Assembly: GCA_037975125.1 (NCBI GenBank)
Contig: CM075862.1
Coordinates: 38,821,524-38,885,523, forward strand
Direction: 5' to 3'
DNA: 64,000 bases
DNA from: Latrodectus hesperus
Lineage: Eukaryota; Arthropoda; Arachnida; Araneae; Theridiidae
Part shown: piece by piece, positions 46,991 through 64,000 of the stretch
Numbering within the stretch: the first letter of the stretch is position 1
Layout: every line of letters begins with the position of its first letter
Position numbers and translations under genes: made by a program
Notes under the pieces: generated by a model
Seen by the model: the letters and a program-made list of their open reading frames with translations, nothing else
What the model was told of the DNA's origin: nothing
The model's database searches: none

Positions 46991-49129
46991 ATTGATCGAG
47001 TCCTTTCTATAATTGTGATTTAAATAAAGTTTGATTTGCCTTATATTATTAAGGTAAATAACTCTTAACACTGACACATGTATTTTTTTGTTCTAACGAA
47101 TAAATGATATTTTTTATGAATAAATTTAAACAAACATGTTAAAAGTATTTTAATTGATGTTAGGATGTAGTTTCCTACGTAATCAATTTTAAATTCAAAT
47201 ATTTACGATATGAACAAGTCATATTTGAAGTTTTCTTAAATATACTTTTTCCATTAAATTAAAATTAAATTGTCAAAACACTTAGATAAAAATAAAAATT
47301 AGCAGCTTAGTTTATAATTTTCAAACTAGATGTGTGTTTTTAGATTTGTTAGTTATTGTTTAATATTATTTTACAAAATGAATTTAAAAAAAATTTAAAT
47401 ATAATATAAATTTGCCAATGATTTTATTATTTCTAATAATGTACATATATTTTCAAATTTACCAAATATTTTTTATTTTTTTCACTTTAGTTTTTAAATT
47501 CTGTAATCAGGTAAAAATATTGTAGATCAATTCTACCTTTGTTAAATTAAATTAGGTATATTTTTCAAATATTAAAAATACATTTCTGTTGGGTATACAT
47601 AGAAAACTATCCTTTGCATTTTGATTTTATTCAAATAAATGTTTTTATTTTATTTAAAGAACTAAAGGAAAACTAATATTGATTTCTAGGAATGCATATT
47701 ACACATTGGATGACAATACTTTGATTTTATAAGAAACTGAATTTTAAAGAAATGTTAAGTTTTAATTAAAGAAAAAAGAAAAAGGATTAATTTTTATAAA
47801 AAATATTCGTAAAAATGGAAAAAATTAAGATTTTAATACAAATATTCCATTTTGCCTAAAATTAAGAAATTTTTATTAAATATTACATTTTATCACCCTA
47901 TTTATATACGATTAAACATTTAGTAAAAATGGAGATTTAGAAAGTAAATATGAAAAGTATATAATAGCTATTTTTAATGAGTTTTGATAAAATACTTAAA
48001 GTACAAACATTTTATAAATTTGGCAAAATTTTCTGAAATTAAAATTAATGTATTTGTTCTACAAAGATTAATAGAGTAAACACAATTAAATTTACCGATT
48101 TTTAAGAATGCACCATCAATTTATAAGTTTTTATGATGAGAAATTTGTACGTAAGTTATTGAGATTAAATCAAACTATATATTTCATTTATGATCATTTT
48201 CAAAAGAAATTCAGACAAGGAATTAACCATTTTTAACTAGCAATATTTTAAGCTTTTCTGCAGTTTCTATATATAATTTTTGGGAATAATCTTTTTTCAT
48301 TACTATACTAGCTGAATAAATTACCAGCTAGAGGAGTTATTAATTAAATTATTAATATACTAATGCAATGATATATTTATGATGATGATATTAATAATAT
48401 ATTAAGATCTCTTGAAAATAAAATTTAATAATAGATGACATAAAAATGATATGATAAAAATCTGGATAAAATAATAAAATTTACAGTAATGAATAAGATA
48501 AAAATTATGTAAATACTAAGCTTGTTGAAATACGCAGAAGTTGAAATGTAAAATAAGGATAAATATCATCTCAAATGCGTGAAGATTTTGAAAAATTTAA
48601 AATTTACTTTCCTATTGAATATTACATTATTTTATATACATCTATGGCTAAAACTAAGAATATAATAATACAATTATATTTATTTACAACTGTTAAATTG
48701 TTACTTATATATTAATTATACTTACAATTGATCATATTATGTTTTTACGATAGGAAAAATTTAACACCTTTAAAATAAAATAAAAAATTTTATTAAGTTC
48801 TATAAATGAATTTCTGAAATTAATGAAGTATATAAATCATATTGCACAGCTACAAAAAATTCAATGTAAATAAATAATTTGGATCAATAATCAATTTTAT
48901 ATAAATTTATTCAATTATTACTATCATTAGCTAAAATAGATAAAATTGCAAAGATGTAAATATTCTTTGATGTAAGAAAAATGTCTGCAATTTATCTCTT
49001 CCACCTTTCTTACAAAACCCCACATTCATATTTTAATTTTTTTATACAAATCCGCAATCATTGACTGATAGTGCCGAAAACTGTTGCTTAAAAAAATAAC
49101 CATGCATACATTTCTATTTCTTTACTATT
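46991..49129. other. AT-rich non-coding DNA, no gene seen
   Basis: No gene or element recognised. Confidence 0.6.
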
Positions 49130-49330
49130 TTAACTATAGCTCTAGTTGGCGAATCATTGGCGTCAAAGTGGATTGGCGATAATAGTGCTTGGCTTCGAGA
49201 GTCGACATCCTCTCTCTGCTCCTTCAGTAAGTATCCGGGAATCTCGGAGGAATGTGGAGAGTCACGCGAAACATGAGTTCAGTTTAAACATGTGCTACCA
49301 TGAAATCTGGGCCTAGCAAAGAATTAAAAA
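49130..49330 (+). promoter_or_regulatory. Candidate promoter and 5' non-coding exon of the downstream receptor gene
   Basis: A sharply GC-richer patch contains TTGGCGAATC, TTGGCGTC and TTGGCGAT repeats of a TTGGCG core, a pyrimidine-rich CTCTCTCTGCTCCTTC run, and then GTAAGTAT at 49227-49234, a perfect match to a metazoan 5' splice site. Such an exon would be followed by a roughly 1.7 kb intron to the coding exon at 50949. No TATA box is identifiable against the AT-rich background. The assignment rests on composition, the donor and position; an unrelated repeat is the main alternative. Confidence 0.35.
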
Positions 49331-50925
49331 TGCATGCAGTGAATGGATTTACATTTTTTAATGCAACCAGTAGTTTAACTGTTGCATTTTGTCAGCTTAT
49401 GATTTTGTGAATAATTTTAATATGCATTGAATTTTAAATAATTTTTAACTTTTGCACTTTTGGATTCAGGTTTAAAATTTTGGATATTGTCTTACATAAA
49501 AGTGTGCATATTCATTTGCAAAATATCAATGTATGCAATCAAGTTATTTGTAATTTAAAATTATTAAAATAATAATTTCTGTTTTTATTATTATTAAACT
49601 TGAAATGCATTTAAATTAAGCGAAAAAGAAGGATTTTTTTTTGCTTTAGTAAATATATGTACAGCTGGATAATATCATTTATATTATAATTGTGTAAATT
49701 ATTGGAATTTATAGATCATATTCATAACTAATTTGAATGTAATAATTTTACATATGCATGAATTAATTTAAGTGAAAATGAAAGTAAAATATAATATTAC
49801 ATGTTAACGATTTATAATATTATTTTTCTAACTAGATATTGTTTTAGTTCATTCATATAATAAATTTAATAAATGATTTATGAAATGTTAAAACAGAAGT
49901 ATTCTGCTCAATAGTATTACAAAATTTAAATTCAATTAACTCAAATTAGATTCATTTAAAATATGATATAATTATTGTTTGTAGTTATGATATACATTGA
50001 TTCACCTATTTGAGTTGAGGATCATTATTCTAAGTATTTTCATGTGTATATGATGCAATAAAGATACTCTAATATTTTAAATTAATTTACATTATGACAC
50101 AGTTGAAGTAAAGTTCATCTTTAATCTAATTGTATGGTAATGAAATGAAAAGCAAAATGCATAATTTATAATTAATTAAATATAAATCTATCATTTTAAA
50201 TATATTGATTGATATACAGTTTAAGGAAAATCATTTAAAGAATTAAATAGCTTTCACTTTGATTTATGCTACTTTTTATTAAAAAGTGAATATGAACATT
50301 TAAATGTTATTTAAGTATTATGTTATGAGAGAGAGAGATTACTACCAAAAAAAGATATGCTGCCTAGATCTAGAATTTTTATAACAGATAAATTTCACTG
50401 CCAATGAGTTTTAGAAGAAAATATTACTGTCGAAACAGCTACGATATATTATCCATGTATGATTCCTGACAAAGCCGAGATGATTTTATGCAGATCAGTT
50501 TTACCTCCATTATAAATAGCATTTAATTGCATAGTACAATGATTATTAATTAAAATGAGATTTTTAGAAGAATGTTCTGTCTTAAATTGTATTTGAGAAT
50601 GATTTGCTTTAGTGTTTCATATTTACCATAGCCATTTTCATTATGGATTTACTATCCATGAGTGTTATAACCAACCTTAAGTAATTCAAATTATTTTTAA
50701 ATATTTTATTGCAAAACACGTTAACTACTACTTAGGTAACTAAAATTTAATATCATTAAATTCGTAAAAATATATATTCAGTATTTTTATTTATTTAAAA
50801 TGAGTTGATCAAAATGAACAAAATATCGTTTCTATATTTCAAGCATCGTTTTCTGAACTATATGCAAAATTTCTCTTAATGGAAAGTTTGAAATTTTAAT
50901 TTTCTGAATATACAAAAATTTAATA
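49331..50925. other. AT-rich DNA, possibly a 5' intron
   Basis: No coding sequence seen. It contains a short GA microsatellite near 50327-50338. If the 49227 donor is used, this is intron. Confidence 0.5.
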
Positions 50926-50952
50926 ATGATGAAATTCGTCAACAGACTATGA
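50926..50952 (+). promoter_or_regulatory. Short upstream ORF overlapping the receptor start codon
   Basis: An 8-codon frame (MMKFVNRL) starts at 50926 and ends at TGA 50950-50952, overlapping the main ATG (50949-50951) as ATGA. If these bases are in the mature transcript, the arrangement could lower initiation at the main start or support reinitiation. If instead the AG at 50944-50945 is a splice acceptor, the upstream ORF would not exist in the mRNA. The tract before that AG is not pyrimidine-rich, which makes an acceptor there doubtful. Confidence 0.35.
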
Positions 50953-51320
50953 GAAATATGCCTGTCAAAGTATCATTCTTATTTTGTGCGGCGTTTCTTT
51001 TTGTGCAATGTGTGGGATTACCAATTCATCTCCTAATAGCGCTGCCCTTGGAAGAAGCAGCCAAACTTTCCAAGGGCTTGAAAAGGACGATTGATGACTT
51101 GAAGGGCCTTGACGAAGGAATGAATGCTTCGGTTGTGCTGATGTCAAATAACATAACCGACATGATTGGTGCTATGTGTGAAAGCATACAGATGCTGAAC
51201 CCACACGTTCTGTTGTCTTTTCTACCTAAAAGAAGAACGTTTTATACCACGATGATTGCAGGCCAAGCTGGAATACCCGCTTTGACACTGACAAGAGATT
51301 ACAGTGACACAGCTACAAAA
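50949..51320 (+). CDS. First coding exon of an NMDA-type ionotropic glutamate receptor-like gene (GRIN3A-like), partial
   Basis: The 124-codon exon is the best host-gene signal in the window. Residues 1-23 form a signal peptide (basic MRNMPVKVS, hydrophobic FLFCAAFLFVQCVG). Residues 24-124 look like the start of an extracellular amino-terminal domain of the bilobed periplasmic-binding-protein-like fold: an opening beta strand (LPIHLLIALPLEEAAKL), a long helix, sequons at N59 (NAS) and N68 (NIT), then MIGAMCESI with Cys77 at the position of the conserved disulfide cysteine of NMDA receptor subunits, and GIPALTLTR matching the ..IPVLGLTTR strand of GluN1-type domains. The coding part ends at AAAA/GTAAGTG (donor at 51321) in phase 0; the few codons after it to the stop at 51345 are intronic. 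ATG 50949 has A at -3; Met4 is a possible alternative start. The protein would be a plasma membrane cation-channel subunit. Subunit class is a judgement from memory; a related receptor with this fold is the alternative. No further exon was found in the window. Confidence 0.6.
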
Positions 51321-55264
<3,944 letters not shown>

Positions 55265-55730
55265 TGTATGTAGGGGGCACTATGATGGTATAGGGTTCAA
55301 TATTTCCCCATAGATTGAGGCTTCTCGTTGTCTTGATTGAGCGAATCACAGGTGACCAAACTTGAAGTATTCTTCCAGATCATTTCATGCTATGATTAAT
55401 GCTCTCTTTCCCAGAGAACATATGTGTTTCAAGATGACAACGCTCCTGTTCTTATATATTATTGTGTTCAAATATGGCTTTATGTGTATTAAGATAAAGT
55501 AGGGCAGCTAACCTATCCTCAGTCTTTTGATCTTAATACCATTGAGATTTTGTGAGATTTTTTTTAGAGAACAATGTCCATGATCGGTTCTGCACTCTGC
55601 CTGAATCAGACGGCCCTTGAAGATGAATGTGTGCTAATTTCAAAGAACTTTGTTCAAAACATTTATTCATTAATCCTACCTTGAATGCAAGCTGTCTTTT
55701 AATCCAAAGGTGACCCAGCCGCTTATTGAT
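55265..55730 (+). pseudogene. Tc1-like transposase relic, C-terminal half
   Basis: Frame-shifting + strand translation gives GGTMMV.GSIFP near 55275 (equivalent to the GSVMVWG region), VFQDDNAPV near 55428-55454 carrying the second catalytic Asp, TYPQSFDLNTIEIL near 55520-55560 with the acidic third catalytic position, an EDECVLISKNFVQNIYSLI helix near 55617-55675, and QAVF.SKGDPAAY followed by TGA near 55690-55729. The order and spacing are those of a Tc1-like DD34E enzyme, but stops and frameshifts kill it. The N-terminal half is missing. It lies in the receptor intron in the same orientation as the gene. Confidence 0.8.
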
Positions 55731-56096
55731 GAAAATTTTCTTTTTTCACTTTGTTCTTTATTTTTAGGTATTAAAATCTTAAAATACTATCTTTAAAGTA
55801 CTCTGATACATAGGGAATTGTGAAATGTAGCTTATTATCAAAGTATACTCTAATAAAGATGTTTTACGTAATATTACTTTTAAACATTGATTTTTGCATT
55901 CATTTAGACTAAAATAGAAATAAAACAATAAAGTTAATAATTTAATAAAAATCATGTGTCACATTATTAAATAATTTCCTATTATAACATTAAATATATC
56001 ATGTAAACATTCATAAAAACCTACATTCGCATCTCAAGAACACATTAGTTAAAAATTAACACCTAATTTTATTTCAATTGAATTCTCATACACAAT
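55731..56096. other. AT-rich intronic DNA
   Basis: Between the two Tc1-like pieces; includes the 3' non-coding sequence of the preceding relic and otherwise nothing recognisable. Confidence 0.5.
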
Positions 56097-56480
56097 ATAC
56101 ACTAACCAACATTAAAAATGCAACATCAAGAAGAAAAGAAGAGAAAATTATGCAAATTTCAGGGTAGATCCACTTTACCGAGTTATGCAAATGATGATAA
56201 GGTGAGAAATCGGCAGAGTGAGCAATATTCGATCCGTTATTGCTGCTTGGAAAATAACAGTTAACAGTTTAGCTCAAAATATTCGGATTTAATTAGTTGA
56301 ACGTTAATTTGTTTTCATTTTAGACGGAAACAATCTCAAAACAGTTAGTTAAATGAAACCAGCTCAGGACAACCGATTGCCATCAATGTCATTTTGAAAT
56401 ATTTACGATATTTCTAATCTCTGTTGTTTTATTTTGTGACAATTACATCTTGAATTTAATGGTTTTAATGGGTTGTAAAG
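56097..56480 (+). mobile_element. Terminal/5' fragment of a Tc1-like element
   Basis: It begins with ACACTAACCAACATTAAAAA and TGCAACATCAAGAAG, wording typical of the ends of arthropod Tc1-like elements, and continues as a less AT-rich block without coding frames. The AGCATCAAGAAGGA end of the relic at 489-1350 is similar. Only one end is visible and the right limit is approximate. It may be a MITE derived from a Tc1-like parent or the detached 5' end of an element related to the one at 55265. Confidence 0.45.
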
Positions 56481-59697
<3,217 letters not shown>

Positions 59698-62600
59698 TAA
59701 AATTTACGAAATTATTTCAGCATTACATTTTTTATATTCTTATACTTTAAGGCATAAAATTATAGTAGTTTTACTTCTAAAATTGTTGTCACTGACGTCA
59801 TACATTACGACAACACTGTATTAATGTTAGTTATATCTATGGCAATTTATATTCTCTTTATAACTTTTTGTTGGAAAAACAGGTGTTATATTTAAGATAT
59901 AAATTTCAACATATGGCTTATAAAATACTTTTCAAACATTTTTAAAAAGTATTTCCCAAACGAAATTAAGTCTTTTATATTTTATAGAGTTGCTATCAGA
60001 AGCATCAGAGTTTATGTGAAAAGTTTCAAACATATTTCCGCACTTCATTTGCAAAGTTGTTATCTTAGTTTGAAATTTCTGGATAATTATTCTCTAATTT
60101 TATTAATTACTTTTCGTAATTTTGACGTTAATTGGAATAAATGGGTTTTCTTCTTGTCCAAGTGAAGAGCCACGTATCATTGAAGAAATTTCAGTAAATC
60201 TTCATTTTGAAAATTTACACAGTTGAAGTTCCTTTTTTAAACAAATTATAAAATGTTGTTATATTTTTCTTTATTTTCAATGCAAATGATTTTTCTTTGT
60301 TGCTATTTTATATGAATTAAAATTTATGTTTTTTAACTTTTATTTATTAGAAATGCACTAAAATAAATAATTTTTAAGTTCTCCATAACATATTTTTGGC
60401 ATCAGCATATCATGGCCAAATTTTAGATTTACAATTTAAATTTTCTTTATTTATGTAAAAACTTCCTATGAATATTTATGTTTTCTTAACGATAAGAAAT
60501 ATGTTTATTTTTCATACATTTCTAGTAAATAGAGGGTAAAATATGACAAAAAATTATAAAGAGTAGTGAATAATATAATGTAGAAACATATGCTCATTTG
60601 CTCAGAAACATATGAATCTGTCCAGTGTTTAACAGTGGTGAGTAAATGTTACAACTTTATGCTACTGAAGTTGAGAAGATTTCTACAATGTAAAGGAAAA
60701 CAATAGAAATCCGTGACAAATCCTAGTTTAAATCTGTTCTATGATTAAAAGTGGCAGAAAAATGTTATGCTTTTATTTTCTACCAACGTATTGCTTGAAT
60801 AGAATTGCTTAGATGTTTACCAAACATTAGAAGAATTATAAAAATTCACAATGGATCCATTTCTAGTTTGAATCCCTTCATGTTTAACATTGTTAAACAA
60901 CTGTTATGCTTCAAGGCACAGAAAAAAAAATCCATGATGATACAAATTTCGGGTTTAAATCAATCTTATCTTTAAAATGGTAAAATATATTTAACTCAAC
61001 GTTTTGCACAAGACTATTAAACAGAAATTGAAGGGTTATACATTCAGAAATTTTATATTTGGTAAAAATTAATGCGACGTGCTATCTAAAAAAAGTGTTT
61101 CGGCAATCAGAAAACTAAGCACTTACATTAGTCTCCAGCTTATGCTAACAGCTAAGGAATATAGTGTCAATATTTATGTATAAATTCATATTGATTTTTA
61201 ATTTTCCCGTAACGGTTTAACTGTTGCATGCAATTTTATTATTAAATAAAATAATTTCAAATAAACTGCAATATTCAAAAATAATATATTTTAATACAGT
61301 AATAATATAATTTCATGTATTTTTAATAACATTTAATGATTAAAGAATAAAAATGAGAGCTTTAATGATTCTAAAGCTCAAACAAAAATTTTTTTATACT
61401 ATTATCTCACCAAATGAAGAAATTCATAAAACCTTGAAATACGCATGATGTCCCACTGGAAGGAGCTTGAGTAGAATTTATACATTTTAATAACTGTGTT
61501 GGGTGGGACTGTTAACAAACATTTTATGGATTAAAGTTAGGTAGTTGTAACATATATCATTTTAAAAATGTGAAAATTAATTACTATATCTTATGTAGTA
61601 AAATCAATTTTATATAAAAAACAAAATAATTTCTCACATTTTTTATTTATGAATTTCATTATGCATACTTCTCTTTTCTCATACTGCAGAATTATATAGG
61701 CAAATAAATTTATTTTCCATGAATTGTTCATAAAAGATTTCCCACTTACAAAAAAAAATGAAAATAAACATCAAAAAATATTTTTCTCAAATTATTTCTA
61801 TTTAAAATAATGAAAAATAATTTGCTGATCATAGGAACCGATTAGATGACAATTTAGACAAAAAATTGATAAATCAATCTTTTGCTTAGCGAATAATTTT
61901 CTGTCATTTTTTTCTTTAAGTTTCAGTCATTACAACACTTCCGGTTGAAAGCAACTAAATTGGAATACATAGCTTTGTAGAGAAAACTGATGAATATAGA
62001 AAAATAATACGCCAATCAAGTCTTCTCTCACGGATTCCATTATTTCTGTATGAGTAAATATTACTCGCTAATACGTGTCCATTAACAGAGATCTGGTCAG
62101 AAATAAATAATCACCATTTTCCTAAAGAGGCTGTTAAATCAGAGATTACTTGCTTCGTACTAGTTTCTTTATCCTTAAAGAACTCGTTTTTTGATCTTAA
62201 GCAATTTAATGATTGCAACCCACGTTCATAAATTTGATTTGTTTTCAACAATGTATAAGATTCTTGAATAAAACTTTATGTAAATGAAAAAGAAATTATA
62301 ATTTTTTTTGAAAATATTTCGTAAAGAAACGCCATTAAAAGATATGGAATGTTAGGAGGGAAATTTGTTCTGAAAACTATGCTAATGATTAGGTATTTTA
62401 GTTTCATTTATTATTTATATAAAATAACTATTTTGAAAGTAATCATATTTATTAATTCGTTAGTAAAACAGATATATTATTTATTGGTTAAGGAAACAGA
62501 TACTTTAGAAAATGTTTTTATTAAAAACTAATTTGTTACGATTACTAAGTAGCTAGAAATTTGAAAAGGCATTTCTGTCATTGTTGATAAAGTAATGGAA

Positions 62601-64000
62601 ATTAACTAATAATGACAAAGTAATTTTAAGTGTTAGTTCATAGTTAATATTAAATGAAATCAAGATGAAATTTAGCTATTGTAAATAAAGAACGATATAT
62701 TACAAACAAAGTTTTTGTAAATAAAGGAGTATTGAAAATTCATTCGCTTCTACTTCTGTATGGATGTTATTAAAATATTTGGAGCAATATATTTCTTTTC
62801 TAAACTTGATTTGACTTCTATATTAAATACGGAATAATGCGCTAAAATCTCGTTATGAATAATTCTCAAAATATTTAAAAACTGGTGCTATTTATAGCAG
62901 GACATTTCTTTCATAAGATTAAGGAAGTAAAAACTAAATTATCTAGAAAAGATCATTTATAAAATATTTTTTTAAAGTAAATTTTATTTCAAATTTTATA
63001 ATTTCACTTTTAACGTTTCACAGCAGATTAGGAAATAAATTTTGAAACAAAAAATTACTGCATAAAACGTTTATGACTATTTTTTATTACTTTCCCTTAT
63101 TTAAATCTCTAAGCTGTCAATTTTTGATGAAATCAAGTGTATTTAATAGATTCATAAAAATATTAATACCATGAAAAACAACTTGTTTTAGTTTCTTGAA
63201 AGAGTTAAAACATATTTCAATATTGCAAAACATTATGGGCTACGTTACATGAAAATGAATTGGTACATTCGCTTACAATCAAATCATAGATAAATTTATT
63301 TCATTTAATGAGTCCAAAATATAAATAGCATTAATCAACTTCATATTTATATTTACTTTTATCTATATTTTATTATTGACTATGTCTTCAAAACTTCCTT
63401 TATTGAAATAATAAAGCTATTTTCCAAGTTACTTTGATTCCACAGTGAATTTTCATGGTTTGAATTATTGCATCTAAGCCAGTCGCAAACGAAATTCGCA
63501 GCTAAAACGTCACAAAATAGGTTTTCAGAGTAAATATTCAAGAAAGTTAGAATTATCTAGTAAGATATTGATGACGATGCAAATTATTTACATTTTTCTC
63601 ATATTTTTTTCTCTTGGAAATAATGTTCGAGATTAACTGCATCAAGTTTTTTTATGATAAAAATTAATACTTGATAAATCTTTACAAAGGTTATTAAAAC
63701 AATTTTTAATATTTATAACATTTTTATTAATTTTTGAGAAAATATAATTGCTCATTTAGAATATCATAATTATAAGTACTAAAAAAATTAATAATACTTT
63801 ATGAAGTTACGTAGATCGAAGATGTATGTATGACTCCAAAAACAAATTATTTTGACAAATAAAAAAATGCTTTACCTAAGAAATAAGCCATACATTTTTA
63901 GAGACATTTGAAAAATCTTCAGCAGGTTATAATTTTTATTAACACTAAATATGGATTTTTTATGAAAATGAAATAAATTGAAATTCAATAGCTTACTTTA
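59698..64000. other. AT-rich intronic DNA to the window end, no exon seen
   Basis: No exon, RNA gene or element recognised. Slightly GC-richer patches at about 60590-61100 and 62010-62190 have no identifiable content. In the first of these, a CTAGTTTAAATC-like motif recurs near 60723, 60865 (CTAGTTTGAATC) and 60949 (GGGTTTAAATC), hinting at an old diverged repeat. Confidence 0.5.

Overview
This is a strongly AT-rich stretch of animal nuclear DNA, most likely from an arthropod and probably a spider. The spider assignment is an inference: it rests on the style of the tRNA-derived SINEs, the mix of Tc1-like, foldback and RT/RNase H LINE relics, the very long TA arrays and a vertebrate-sized intron, and no database could be searched. 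Nothing looks bacterial: there are no operons, rRNA, CRISPR arrays or phage genes. Almost every long reading frame is either a translation of a (TA)n or (CA)n microsatellite or a chance frame in AT-rich DNA.

The one convincing host gene begins at 50949 on the + strand. Its first coding exon (50949-51320, 124 codons) has a signal peptide and the start of an extracellular ligand-binding-like domain that resembles the amino-terminal domain of NMDA-type ionotropic glutamate receptors (GRIN3A-like in my judgement). The exon ends at a strong splice donor in phase 0, and I could not find a second exon in the remaining 12.7 kb, so the rest of the window appears to be a large first coding intron. A GC-richer patch with a consensus donor at 49227 is a candidate non-coding 5' exon or promoter.

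The rest is a graveyard of mobile elements in AT-rich filler. From left to right: a (CA)n array; a Tc1-like transposase relic on the - strand (about 489-1350); a roughly 700 bp (TA)n array (8624-9321); a possible LTR fragment (about 11145-11730); a SINE on - (14903-15081); a SINE-like copy (about 16755-17150); a Tc1-like relic on + (about 18830-20060); a SINE on + (20853-21147); a nest at 22740-24261 in which a SINE and a 923 bp foldback element sit inside TA repeats; a second SINE copy with probable target-site duplications (30830-31123); an unclassified interspersed repeat (34380-34715); a decayed non-LTR retrotransposon with RT and RNase H remnants (about 38820-40795); a relic of a KRBA2/Ginger-like integrase (about 43590-43990); and two further Tc1-like pieces (55265-55730 and 56097-56480) inside the receptor intron.

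Outside the elements, the sequence features most worth checking are a 33 bp near-perfect hairpin at 31378-31453, a 19 bp hairpin at 9725-9767, a cluster of four CRE-type TGACGT sites at 6915-6955, and unexplained GC-richer islands such as 46690-46990. I see no gene system that would count as novel; the window is mainly informative about transposon decay and insertion into TA microsatellites.
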